Assembly: GCF_023073355.1 (NCBI RefSeq)
Contig: NZ_JADPJI010000005.1
Span: 682,001 to 746,000, forward strand
Source of the DNA: Bradyrhizobium sp. 199
GTDB taxonomy: Bacteria > Pseudomonadota > Alphaproteobacteria > Rhizobiales > Xanthobacteraceae
DNA: 64,000 nucleotides
Reading direction: 5' to 3'
Under the pieces are notes generated by a model, which did no database searches, was not told the DNA's origin, and worked only from the letters and a program-made list of their open reading frames with translations. Both the position numbers and the translations under genes were made by a program. Positions 18,646-28,058 of this stretch are shown one piece after another. Position 1 is the stretch's first letter; each line of letters begins with the position of its first letter.

Positions 18646-21600
18646 ATGCTGGTTCAGAAGGCGAGCGTCTTCAGTCGGGGAGCCCGGGCCGCTCTACCAG
18701 GGGAAGATATTCCCGCCATGGATGTTTTTCGGCGAGAAGCGCCGTTCTGGAATGCGTTCGATGGCTCCGATCCGACCGACCGGTGGGTTCCGCCGTTTGC
18801 TAATCCGTCAGTAGATGACGCCACTTTCTTTCCGCAATCGTCTCGGGCTGCGGGCGATCCGCCAGACTTGCGCGGCGTTTTGCCCCGTCTCTTCTCCACA
18901 TCTTTCCAATCGCGATTGTCTGCTCTGCTGTCTTCGACGTCTTTGACGAGCCGCTATCAGAGCTTGGTCCCGACATCTCCATCTGCGGCTAGCAGAGGGA
19001 CGCCGCCGACGTCATCATCGGTTTCGACCACGGGCACCACTCGCTGGACCAATCCAAGGGACGGAGCCTGGAATGACGCCACGAACTGGAGCGCCGGCGT
19101 GCCGGGGATCATTGATTCAGCTATCCTCGATGCGATGGGAACGTATGTCGTCACCAGCACCGCCAGTGTCGATATCAGGAGCCTGGTCGTTGATGCAGGC
19201 GCAACGCTTTCGTTCGGTGCCGGGTCGCCCTTTGTCGTCGAAGGCGACGTAGTGAACAATGGGATTATCGAGGCCGGGGCGTTCCTTGGCAATCGCATTG
19301 CTACGGGATACTTCAAGGGCGACGTCAGCGGCACAGGATCTTTCGAGATTTCAGACACGGCGATCCTGGAGATCGGGGGGGCGGTTTCCGGGCAGTTCTT
19401 GAATGGATCGTTCTCCGGCATAAGGGTGTCGTTCGACACGGAAGCTGGCACGTTGGTCCTCGATCAGTCGACCGAATTCCACGGATTGATCGGAGGTTTG
19501 TCGCCGGCGGCGCCGCTTTCGCCAGGGAACCTCATCGACCTGAAGGATCTACCTTTCACATCCTCGATGACGGCAACCGTCCAGTACGACAACAGCTCGA
19601 ATATCAGCGTGGTCGATTTCAGCAACGGTGCCGCAAATGTCACTTTGCTGTTCTCGGGGATGGACCTGAATTGGAATTTCAAGAGCGATGGGCGGGGAGG
19701 AACCCTTGTCTCTGATCCACCCACAAACTCCATAGTACTGGAAAATCAGAAGCCGGGTACGCCGAAAAGTGTCTGGCAGATCCAGCCGGGAGACAATTCG
19801 ACTCAGACCCAAGGGTTTACAACTGCAATCAGCACTAATGTCGGGGGGCTGGTCCAATTCAAGATCAACAACCTGACCGGCAACCCGAACTATCACGTCG
19901 ATCTTTACCGGCTAGGCTATTACGGTGGCAATGGTGCCAGACTGGTTACGAGCCTGCAGCATCAGGGCGCAACTGCGGTCGTCCAACCTGCACCGTTGAC
20001 TGACCTGTCGACCGGCCTCGTAGACGCCGGCAACTGGAGCGTGACCGACTCCTGGAGTGTACCCACCGATGCGGTCTCGGGCGTCTATATCGCCAACATC
20101 GTCAACGGCACCCAAATCTTCCAGGTCCCATTCATCATAAGGAACGATGCTTCGCACAGCGACGTCGTCCTCCAGACAACCGATCAGGACTGGCAAGCCT
20201 ACAACGGGTGGGGCGGGGCCAATCTCTATTTCGGCAACGGTCCGGGTGTCAACGGATCAGCCTACGCAGTCAGTTACAATCGACCTATCGTAACTCGTGA
20301 CGGCACCGGCACGTTTGCCGAGGGTGGAGACTCCCCGTTCGCCGCTGAGATTGCGGCTATCTATTGGCTGGAGCAGAACGGGTACGATGTCTCCTACATC
20401 TCTGGAATCGATGCAGCGACAAACGGTTCGTTGTTGCTCAACCACAAAGTCTTCATGGACGCGGGGCATGACGAATATTGGACCGAAGCTCAGCGCGCCA
20501 ACGTAGAGGCCGCAGCGCATGCGGGCGTGAACCTTGCGTTTCTCACAGGCAACGAGATCTTCTGGAAAACAAGATTGGCAGCCAGCATCGACGGCAGCGG
20601 ATCGGCCAACCGTACACTCATTAGCTACAAGGATACGCACGCAAATGCCCTGATTGATCCAACGGGACAGGCGACCGGAAATTACGCTGACCCGCGGTTC
20701 GGTCCGGCTCTTCCCGCAAATTCATTGACTGGTACATTGTTCGCGGTCAACGCATTCCGGTATGACACGATCACGATACCGTACCCGATGACCCAATTGC
20801 GCTTCTGGCGCAATACAGCTGTTGGGCAAACGTCACCCGGACAGACCGCCTCGCTCGTGCCGGGCCTACTGGGCGTCGAATGGGACACCGCGCCGGACAA
20901 CGGATTTCGTCCAGCTGGGTTGATCAATGTCTCCTCTTCAACGGTGCAGGTGGACGGAAAGTATCTCCTTGATTATGGCAACACATTCGGAGCAGGCACG
21001 GCGACCCATAATCTCGTGGTGCATCGGGATCCCGTTAGCGGCGCACTGATATTTTCGGCCGGTTCAATGAACTGGTCCTGGGGGCTTGCTAGCGACCACG
21101 ACGGGCCGGCGACTCCGGTAGATGTCAATGTACAGCAGGCGATGGTGAACCTTTTCGCCGACATGGGGGTTCAACCGGCGACGCTGCAAGCGAGCTTAGT
21201 AGCCGCGTCTCAGTCGACAGACGGTACGGCGCCGACCTCTGCCATCACCAATCTCTCGGCTGCCAGCGTTGTCGAGGGGCAATCGATCACAGTGACGGGG
21301 ACGGGCACTGACGCGGGTGGAAAAATTGCCGGCGTCGAAATCTCCACGAATGGTGGAACAACCTGGCATCCAGCCAACAGCAACGTCGGCGCGGCAAACG
21401 TGACATGGTCATATACGTTCGTCGCAGGCGCTCAGGGGACATATAATCTCAAGACCAGGGCGGTCGACGACAGCCTGAACTTGGAAACACCCGGGGTGGG
21501 CACTACCTACACGGTCACGCCATCGTCCAGCCTGACACTCTTCAGCACGACCGATACGCCTGCGGTGATCTCAAACAGCGATTCCGACTCGGTTGAGCTT

Positions 21601-24600
21601 GGCCTCAAATTCGTCCCCGCTGTATCGGGAAAGATCACCGGCATCCGTTTCTACAAAGGGCTTGAGAATACCGGTACCCACATCGGTGATCTCTGGACCA
21701 CAAACGGCACGCTGCTTGCGAGCGCCACCTTCAGCAACGAAACCGCGAGCGGCTGGCAGCAGGTTGATTTCGCGACGCCTGTCAATGTGCAGGCCAGCGT
21801 CACGTATGTCGCCTCCTATCACACGAACACCGGCCACTATTCCTCAACCGACTACTACTTCATCAACTATGGGGGCCTAACGAAGGGTGCGCTCACCGTG
21901 CCTGGAAGCAGCCTCAATGGCGTCTACGCCTATGGCAGTGGCCCGGTCTTCCCCGGCAACGCTTCTTACATCGACGCCGCGAATTACTGGGTGGACGTCG
22001 TTTTCACCGATTCAGGCACGACGTCGCCGCAAGCTCACGAAGACAGCGGCTTCACGGTTAGCCAAAATAATGTGCTGAACATTCAGGCATCAACGCTACT
22101 CGCCAACGACACCAATCCGTCCGGGCTGGCTTTCTCGATTACCAGCGTCGGTAACCCAGCCAATGGAAGCGTAAGCTACAATTCGCAGAACCAGACCGTG
22201 AGCTTTACCCCCACCATTGGCTATGCCGGGGCGGCGAATTTTACCTACACGATCACGGACACGAGCGGCCAGAGCGGGTCCGGCCAGGTGTCGCTCCAGG
22301 TCAACTATCCGGCCTCCGCACAGAGCCTGTTCGGCACCAGCGATGCGCCAAACGTGGCCAATTCCGGCGATACCAGTCCTGTCGAAGTCGGAGTCAAGTT
22401 TAGCGCATCCGTGAACGGGACAATAACCGGCCTGCGCTTCTACAAGGGATCATTGAACACCGGCCTCCATATTGCGGATCTCTGGAGCTCGACCGGAGCC
22501 CTGCTTGCAACTGCTACATTCACGAACGAGACAGCCAGCGGCTGGCAGCAGGTCAATTTCTCCAATCCCGTGGCCATCACGGCAGGCACCACCTACGTCG
22601 CGTCCTATCACACCAACGGCAATTATTCCGGTACCCAGAACTATTTCGTGACATCGCTTGCCAACGGCCAACTAACGGCGCTGGCTGGCGCCAACGGAGT
22701 CTATAGCTACGGATCCGGAAGCGCGTTCCCGACGAGTACCTTCAAATCCTCCAACTACTGGGTCGATGTCGTCTTCAACGGCTCCTCCGCTGCCAGCGTG
22801 CCACAAGCTAGCGCCGACAGCGGCTTCACGGTTAGCCAAAATAATGTGCTGAACATTCAGGCATCAACGCTACTCGCCAACGACACCAATCCGTCCGGGC
22901 TGGCTTTCTCGATTACCAGCGTCGGTAACCCAGCCAATGGAAGCGTAAGCTACAATTCGCAGAACCAGACCGTGAGCTTTACCCCCACCATTGGCTATGC
23001 CGGGGCGGCGAATTTTACCTACACGATCACGGACACGAGCGGCCAGAGCGGGTCCGGCCAGGTGTCGCTCCAGGTCAACTATCCGGCCTCCGCACAGAGC
23101 CTGTTCGGCACCAGCGATGCGCCAAACGTGGCCAATTCCGGCGATACCAGTCCTGTCGAAGTCGGAGTCAAGTTTAGCGCATCCGTGAACGGGACAATAA
23201 CCGGCCTGCGCTTCTACAAGGGATCATTGAACACCGGCCTCCATATTGCGGATCTCTGGAGCTCGACCGGAGCCCTGCTTGCAACTGCTACATTCACGAA
23301 CGAGACAGCCAGCGGCTGGCAGCAGGTCAATTTCTCCAATCCCGTGGCCATCACGGCAGGCACCACCTACGTCGCGTCCTATCACACCAACGGCAATTAT
23401 TCCGGTACCCAGAACTATTTCGTGACATCGCTTGCCAACGGCCAACTAACGGCGCTGGCTGGCGCCAACGGAGTCTATAGCTACGGATCCGGAAGCGCGT
23501 TCCCGACGAGTACCTTCAAATCCTCCAACTACTGGGTCGATGTCGTCTTCAATGGCTCCTCTTCGGCTACAAATTCACCGCCGACCGCGGTCGCGGATAC
23601 CACTGATGCGACCGAGAAGGGTGGCGTAAACAACGGCACGGGCGGCACGGCGGCCAGCGGCAACGTACTGACCAACGATACCGATCCCGATCCCGGTGAC
23701 ACCAAGACTGTTACTGCAGTCAGCTTCGGCTCGACCAATGGCACACCCGGTTCGGCTCTCGGGGGCGCGCACGGCACCTTGGTTCTCAACGGGTCGGGTG
23801 CCTTCACTTACACGGTGAACGAGAACGATGCAGCGGTGCAAGCCTTGCGGCTGTCGACCAATACGTTGACGGATGTCTTTAGCTACACGATGCGGGACTC
23901 TGTGGGCGTCCCATCGTCGGCCACGCTCACTGTCACTATTCATGGCGCCAACGACGCGCCGGTGCTGGCGATTCAGACCGGCAGCCAGACTGCGACCGTT
24001 GGCTCCGCGTTCTCGCTGACAGTGCCCGCAGGCACTTTCACGGACGTCGATTCCGGCGACTCGCTCACCTACGCCGCAACCGCCGCTGACGGCTCGGCGC
24101 TTCCAGCGTGGCTTGCGTTCATTGCGTCGACCCGCAGCTTTAGCGGGACGCCAACGTCTTCGGACCTTGGCACGCTCAGCGTCAGGGTCTCTGCTGCTGA
24201 TCTTGGTAACCTCACTGGCAGTGAGACGTTCGATATCGCGGTGTCGGCAGTTCCTTCAACGGTGAGCCTGTTCTCAAGCTCGGATACCCCGGCAGTGCTG
24301 TCCGGTTCGGATACCTCCCAGGTCAACCTCGGAGTGCAATTCACGTCGTCCGTGGCAGGCACGATTAGCGGCATCAAATATTACAAGAGCGCAAATGATC
24401 CCGGTACCCACACGGGCTCGTTATGGAGCAGTACCGGCACGCTACTGGCGACCGCGACTTTCACGAACGAGAGCAGCAGCGGCTGGCAAACCGTCACCTT
24501 CAGCAATCCCGTGTCCATCGCGGCTGGCACCAGCTACGTCGCGAGCTTTCACAGCAACGGCCATTATGTCTCCAGCACTAGCTACTTCACCACCGCTCGC

Positions 24601-25533
24601 ACCAACGGTCCGCTCACGGCTCCCGCGAACATCAACGGCGTCTACACCTACGGAGCAAGCAATCTGTTCCCGACCAGTGCCTATAACGCAAGCAACTACT
24701 GGGTGGATGTCGTGTTCAACAGCTCGAGTGGCGGCGCCAACCAGTCACCGGTCGCTGCGAATGACAGCGGCTTCTACGCCACTCAGAACGTCCCCTTGGG
24801 GATTCCGGGCTCGGCACTGCTTGCCAACGACACCGATCCCGACGGCAATACGCTCACGATCACGGGCGCAAGCGGCGGTGTGAATGGCGTCGCCAGCTTC
24901 AACGCCCAAAGCAATAGCGTGGCCTTCACTCCGACAGTCGGCTACACGGGGCCGGCGTCCTTCAACTACGGCGTCTCCGACGGCCATGGCGGCGTCGCCA
25001 GTGCATCCGTCGCTCTCAACGTGAACGCTGCGTCTTCGACGACGGTGCGCCTGTTCAGCGCAAGTCAGGAGCCCAGCATCGTGGCGGCCAATGATCCAAA
25101 GTCAGTGGAACTGGGCATCAAGTTCCAGGCGTCGACCCCAGGCGATGTTATCGGCCTTCGCTTCTACAAGGGCCCATCCAACACCGGCACACACGTTGCG
25201 GATCTTTGGAGCAGCAACGGGACTTTACTGGCAGCCGCGACCTTTACAAACGAAACGGCCGACGGCTGGCAGCAGGTCAATTTCGCAACGCCCGTGACGA
25301 TCATGCCGGGAACCACCTACATCGCCTCCTATCATACGGCCGGCAATTATGCGGCCGACCCGGGCCTGCTGGCCGACGCAATTACCAACGGTCCGCTGAC
25401 GGCCCCGTCCGCGGCATCGATCGGCGGCAACGGTGTGTTCGCGTACGGGACAGGTAGCCTATTTCCGACCAACACCTACAACGCGACTAGCTACGGCGTT
25501 GACGTAGTTTTTAGGCCGCAGATAGCTGCATAG
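18646..25533 (+). CDS. Giant multidomain secreted protein: DMFA2-like domain plus five DUF4082 modules
   Basis: 2295 residues, no Sec signal, next to a type I exporter. In order: low-complexity N-terminus (1-125); a Trp/Asn-marked beta-rich module (about 126-365, TRWTNPRDGAWNDATNW); an N,N-dimethylformamidase large-subunit-like domain (about 370-860; HVDLYRLGYYGGNGARLV, AGHDEYWT, LTGNEIFWKTR); an Ig-like domain (about 865-955); DUF4082 modules starting near 963, 1223, 1481, 1872 and 2132, separated by cadherin/VCBS-like linkers (LLANDTNPSG, LTNDTDPDPGDTKTV) and a dystroglycan-type domain near 1765-1865. Each DUF4082 unit has LRFYKG or similar, LWSSTGTLLATATFTNET, GWQQVNF and TYVASYHTNG. Catalytic status of the DMFA2-like part is unknown. 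Likely a surface or matrix protein. The start has only a weak ribosome-binding site. Confidence 0.85.
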   Translation: MLVQKASVFSRGARAALPGEDIPAMDVFRREAPFWNAFDGSDPTDRWVPPFANPSVDDATFFPQSSRAAGDPPDLRGVLPRLFSTSFQSRLSALLSSTSLTSRYQSLVPTSPSAASRGTPPTSSSVSTTGTTRWTNPRDGAWNDATNWSAGVPGIIDSAILDAMGTYVVTSTASVDIRSLVVDAGATLSFGAGSPFVVEGDVVNNGIIEAGAFLGNRIATGYFKGDVSGTGSFEISDTAILEIGGAVSGQFLNGSFSGIRVSFDTEAGTLVLDQSTEFHGLIGGLSPAAPLSPGNLIDLKDLPFTSSMTATVQYDNSSNISVVDFSNGAANVTLLFSGMDLNWNFKSDGRGGTLVSDPPTNSIVLENQKPGTPKSVWQIQPGDNSTQTQGFTTAISTNVGGLVQFKINNLTGNPNYHVDLYRLGYYGGNGARLVTSLQHQGATAVVQPAPLTDLSTGLVDAGNWSVTDSWSVPTDAVSGVYIANIVNGTQIFQVPFIIRNDASHSDVVLQTTDQDWQAYNGWGGANLYFGNGPGVNGSAYAVSYNRPIVTRDGTGTFAEGGDSPFAAEIAAIYWLEQNGYDVSYISGIDAATNGSLLLNHKVFMDAGHDEYWTEAQRANVEAAAHAGVNLAFLTGNEIFWKTRLAASIDGSGSANRTLISYKDTHANALIDPTGQATGNYADPRFGPALPANSLTGTLFAVNAFRYDTITIPYPMTQLRFWRNTAVGQTSPGQTASLVPGLLGVEWDTAPDNGFRPAGLINVSSSTVQVDGKYLLDYGNTFGAGTATHNLVVHRDPVSGALIFSAGSMNWSWGLASDHDGPATPVDVNVQQAMVNLFADMGVQPATLQASLVAASQSTDGTAPTSAITNLSAASVVEGQSITVTGTGTDAGGKIAGVEISTNGGTTWHPANSNVGAANVTWSYTFVAGAQGTYNLKTRAVDDSLNLETPGVGTTYTVTPSSSLTLFSTTDTPAVISNSDSDSVELGLKFVPAVSGKITGIRFYKGLENTGTHIGDLWTTNGTLLASATFSNETASGWQQVDFATPVNVQASVTYVASYHTNTGHYSSTDYYFINYGGLTKGALTVPGSSLNGVYAYGSGPVFPGNASYIDAANYWVDVVFTDSGTTSPQAHEDSGFTVSQNNVLNIQASTLLANDTNPSGLAFSITSVGNPANGSVSYNSQNQTVSFTPTIGYAGAANFTYTITDTSGQSGSGQVSLQVNYPASAQSLFGTSDAPNVANSGDTSPVEVGVKFSASVNGTITGLRFYKGSLNTGLHIADLWSSTGALLATATFTNETASGWQQVNFSNPVAITAGTTYVASYHTNGNYSGTQNYFVTSLANGQLTALAGANGVYSYGSGSAFPTSTFKSSNYWVDVVFNGSSAASVPQASADSGFTVSQNNVLNIQASTLLANDTNPSGLAFSITSVGNPANGSVSYNSQNQTVSFTPTIGYAGAANFTYTITDTSGQSGSGQVSLQVNYPASAQSLFGTSDAPNVANSGDTSPVEVGVKFSASVNGTITGLRFYKGSLNTGLHIADLWSSTGALLATATFTNETASGWQQVNFSNPVAITAGTTYVASYHTNGNYSGTQNYFVTSLANGQLTALAGANGVYSYGSGSAFPTSTFKSSNYWVDVVFNGSSSATNSPPTAVADTTDATEKGGVNNGTGGTAASGNVLTNDTDPDPGDTKTVTAVSFGSTNGTPGSALGGAHGTLVLNGSGAFTYTVNENDAAVQALRLSTNTLTDVFSYTMRDSVGVPSSATLTVTIHGANDAPVLAIQTGSQTATVGSAFSLTVPAGTFTDVDSGDSLTYAATAADGSALPAWLAFIASTRSFSGTPTSSDLGTLSVRVSAADLGNLTGSETFDIAVSAVPSTVSLFSSSDTPAVLSGSDTSQVNLGVQFTSSVAGTISGIKYYKSANDPGTHTGSLWSSTGTLLATATFTNESSSGWQTVTFSNPVSIAAGTSYVASFHSNGHYVSSTSYFTTARTNGPLTAPANINGVYTYGASNLFPTSAYNASNYWVDVVFNSSSGGANQSPVAANDSGFYATQNVPLGIPGSALLANDTDPDGNTLTITGASGGVNGVASFNAQSNSVAFTPTVGYTGPASFNYGVSDGHGGVASASVALNVNAASSTTVRLFSASQEPSIVAANDPKSVELGIKFQASTPGDVIGLRFYKGPSNTGTHVADLWSSNGTLLAAATFTNETADGWQQVNFATPVTIMPGTTYIASYHTAGNYAADPGLLADAITNGPLTAPSAASIGGNGVFAYGTGSLFPTNTYNATSYGVDVVFRPQIAA
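22042..22778 (+). repeat. Direct repeat copy 1 (737 bases) inside the giant gene
   Basis: Matches 22816-23552 with a spacing of 774 bases and no difference at the positions compared. It encodes one linker plus one DUF4082 module (residues about 1133-1378). The perfect DNA match implies a recent duplication or gene conversion. Confidence 0.9.
22816..23552 (+). repeat. Direct repeat copy 2 (737 bases) inside the giant gene
   Basis: Second copy, residues about 1391-1636. The 37 bases between copies and the flanks differ, so the boundaries are sharp. Confidence 0.9.
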
Positions 25534-25543
25534 GAGAAGTAAG

Positions 25544-25867
25544 ATGCACGCCGAACTATATACAGACGGAATCGAAGAAATTACCGTCAGCGGAACTATC
25601 GTCCGCATCGATCTGGTCAGTCTTTCACCGACGGAGCGTGACGCCAACAATGTCCCGAAACGCGTGTTTTCTCAGCGGCTGATCTTTTCGGTCGAATCCT
25701 TCGCCAATTCGGTCGATGTGATGCAGAAGGCGCTTCAGGGGTTAGTCGACGCGGGCGTAGTCCGGCGAGGTCAGCCAGCTGAGTCGCACAACGGTGCGTC
25801 GGTCGTACGCGATGCGCTCGCGCCCAACACGCCACGGTCCCATAATGTCTCTTCGAACTTCCGGTGA
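25544..25867 (+). CDS. Small protein linked to type I secretion (107 aa)
   Basis: ATG at 25544, 10 bases after the giant gene, with AGGAGAAG upstream. The product (ITVSGTIVRIDLVSLSPTER, VFSQRLIFSVESFANSVDVM) is of a type I recognise next to HlyB/HlyD-like exporters in Proteobacteria, with no assigned function. No signal peptide or membrane segment, so probably cytosolic, perhaps an accessory or chaperone of export. Its 3' end overlaps the start of the exporter gene by 23 bases, which ties the genes into one operon: substrate, small protein, ABC exporter, adaptor. Confidence 0.75.
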   Translation: MHAELYTDGIEEITVSGTIVRIDLVSLSPTERDANNVPKRVFSQRLIFSVESFANSVDVMQKALQGLVDAGVVRRGQPAESHNGASVVRDALAPNTPRSHNVSSNFR

Positions 25868-28058
25868 AATCGACGCCGCTTGTGGCGCGAAAGGCCTGGT
25901 TGTGGACCCGCCTGGATTGGCGACGCAGACGGCATTGGAGTGCCTGTCCAAGATTGCCGGTCATCACGGCGTCGACCTGGCGGTCGAGCGTCTAAAGCAC
26001 GCCTATGCCGTAGCCGCTCCGCTCTCGTTGAACCTTCTGTTGCGCATGGCCAAGGATGCAGGTCTGCGCGCGAGAAGCACGAAAATGGAGTGGGGTGCGC
26101 TGATCCGTCTCGGAGAAGCCTATCCGGCGCTGACGCGGCTCGTCAATGGCAACTGGATCGTTGTCCTGGGTGCAGGATTGGGAGCTGAGGGCACTGAGGT
26201 CGTCAGCATCTTCGACCCACTCGCCGACCACAAAGACGAGCTCTTGGTTGTCGACCGAGACCGATTCTGTGCCCAATGGGCCGGGGACATCATCCTGATC
26301 AAGCGCGAGCAGTTGACACGGGAGGCTCCCAGGACTTTCGGCCTCCGGTGGTTCGTGCCGGAATTGCTTCTTCAATGGCGACTGTTCAGGGACGTCGCGA
26401 TTGCCGCTATCCTGCTCTATGCGCTGGGACTCGTCATCCCGATCTTTTTCCAGCTCGTCATCGACAAAGTTCTGGTTCACGAGAGCTTCACCACGCTCTA
26501 CGTACTCGCGGCAGGGGCGGCCGCAGCACTCGTCTTTGACACGATATTCGGCTTTCTGCGCCGCTACTTGCTGCTTTATGCGACCAATAAGGTCGACATT
26601 CGAGTTGCTACAAAGACGTTCGGTCATCTCCTCGGGCTGCCGGTCACCTTCTTCGAGCACATGGCAGCGGGGGTCTTGGTCAAGCACATGCAGCAGGCGG
26701 CCCGAATCCGTGAGTTTCTGACTGGTCGACTATTCTTAACCACCCTGGACGCGCTTTCGCTATTCGTCTTCCTGCCGGTACTTGCGCTCTACAGCGTGAA
26801 GTTGACGCTCATGGTTCTGGCCTTCACTGCCGCGAGCGGCGCTGTTGTCGGCCTGCTCATGGGCCCTTTCAGGCGACGTCTCTACGATCTTTACCAGGCG
26901 GAAGGTGCGCGGCAGGCTCTCCTCGTCGAAACAGTTCACGGTATGCGCACGGTGAAGTCGCTGGGGATGGAGCCCGTGCAGGGCAGGATCTGGGATAGCC
27001 GCTGTGCACAGTCGATTACCATGCGATTCGGTGTCGAGAAGATTTCCGCCGGTGCCCAAGCGCTCACCGGATTTCTCGAGAAGATCATGACAATTGGGAT
27101 CATCGCTGTCGGAGCCCTCGATGTCTTCGCCGGAGAAATGACAATCGGCGCGCTGGTCGCCTTTAACATGTTGGCCGGCAGGGTCTCCGGACCACTGGTC
27201 CAACTCGTGACCATGGTGCACGAATACCAGGAAGTTGCTCTTGCCGTGAAAATGCTCGGCGAGGTGATGAATCAGAAGCCTGAGCGTGACGGCAAGAAAG
27301 ATGGGCTGCGCCCCGACATCGCCGGAAAAATCGAGTTCGAGAGTGTTTCCTTTCGCTACGGAGCTGAGGGAGAGCCGGCGCTCGATGATGTCTCCTTCAC
27401 CGTCGAGCCAGGTTCGATCTTCGGGATCGTGGGCCGAAGCGGCTCCGGCAAGACGACGCTCACAAGGCTGATTTCGGGCATGTATCCGGTGCAGCAGGGG
27501 CTGCTCCGTATCGACGGTTACGATTCGAGGGAGCTCGACCTGGCACACCTGCGCCGAAACCTCGGAATCGTCTTGCAGGATAATTTCCTGTTTCGAGGGA
27601 CGGTTCGCGACAATATCGCCTGCGTGAAACGGGACGCGACATTTGCCGAAGTGGTCGCTGCGGCGCAGCTCGCAGGCGCCGATGAGTTCATCGAGCGGTT
27701 GCCCCGTGGCTTCGATACCATGCTTGAGGAAGATGCCTCGAACCTGTCCGGCGGGCAGAAGCAGCGGCTCTCGATTGCGAGGGCTCTGATCGTCAATCCA
27801 CGGATCATGATTTTCGATGAAGCGACGAGTGCCCTCGATTCCGAAAGCGAAATGATCATCAAGCGCAATCTCCGCCGTTTGGCGGCGGGACGTACCGTCA
27901 TCATTGTCTCGCATCGGCTGTCCATGCTGACTGAAGCAAGCCAGATCCTGGTGATGGACCGCGGCCGAATCGTTGACCTGGATCGCCACGACCACCTCCT
28001 GTCGAAATGTACCATCTACAGGCATTTGTGGAACCAGCAGATGAAACAGATTGCATGA
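25845..28058 (+). CDS. HlyB-type type I secretion ABC transporter with C39-like domain
   Basis: 737 residues from ATG 25845 (MSLRTSGEIDAACG); the longer in-frame start at 25794 would overlap the upstream gene further. The N-terminus (about 20-150) is a C39 peptidase-like domain without the catalytic QxDCG Cys (TALECLSKIA instead) or the catalytic His, so it is a docking domain as in HlyB. Membrane domain about 175-450 (LLLQWRLFRDVAIAAILLYA, FFQLVIDKVLVHESF). ATPase: Walker A GRSGSGKTT, signature LSGGQKQRLSIARAL, Walker B IMIFDEATSALD. Exports unfolded proteins from the cytosol, most likely the upstream giant protein. Overlaps the adaptor gene by 4 bases. Confidence 0.93.
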   Translation: MSLRTSGEIDAACGAKGLVVDPPGLATQTALECLSKIAGHHGVDLAVERLKHAYAVAAPLSLNLLLRMAKDAGLRARSTKMEWGALIRLGEAYPALTRLVNGNWIVVLGAGLGAEGTEVVSIFDPLADHKDELLVVDRDRFCAQWAGDIILIKREQLTREAPRTFGLRWFVPELLLQWRLFRDVAIAAILLYALGLVIPIFFQLVIDKVLVHESFTTLYVLAAGAAAALVFDTIFGFLRRYLLLYATNKVDIRVATKTFGHLLGLPVTFFEHMAAGVLVKHMQQAARIREFLTGRLFLTTLDALSLFVFLPVLALYSVKLTLMVLAFTAASGAVVGLLMGPFRRRLYDLYQAEGARQALLVETVHGMRTVKSLGMEPVQGRIWDSRCAQSITMRFGVEKISAGAQALTGFLEKIMTIGIIAVGALDVFAGEMTIGALVAFNMLAGRVSGPLVQLVTMVHEYQEVALAVKMLGEVMNQKPERDGKKDGLRPDIAGKIEFESVSFRYGAEGEPALDDVSFTVEPGSIFGIVGRSGSGKTTLTRLISGMYPVQQGLLRIDGYDSRELDLAHLRRNLGIVLQDNFLFRGTVRDNIACVKRDATFAEVVAAAQLAGADEFIERLPRGFDTMLEEDASNLSGGQKQRLSIARALIVNPRIMIFDEATSALDSESEMIIKRNLRRLAAGRTVIIVSHRLSMLTEASQILVMDRGRIVDLDRHDHLLSKCTIYRHLWNQQMKQIA

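Noticed and set aside
22042..23552. Large direct repeats considered as CRISPR or mobile-element ends
   Set aside because: The repeats lie in frame within one protein and encode whole domains; no short spaced repeats, transposase or terminal inverted repeats were seen anywhere in the window.
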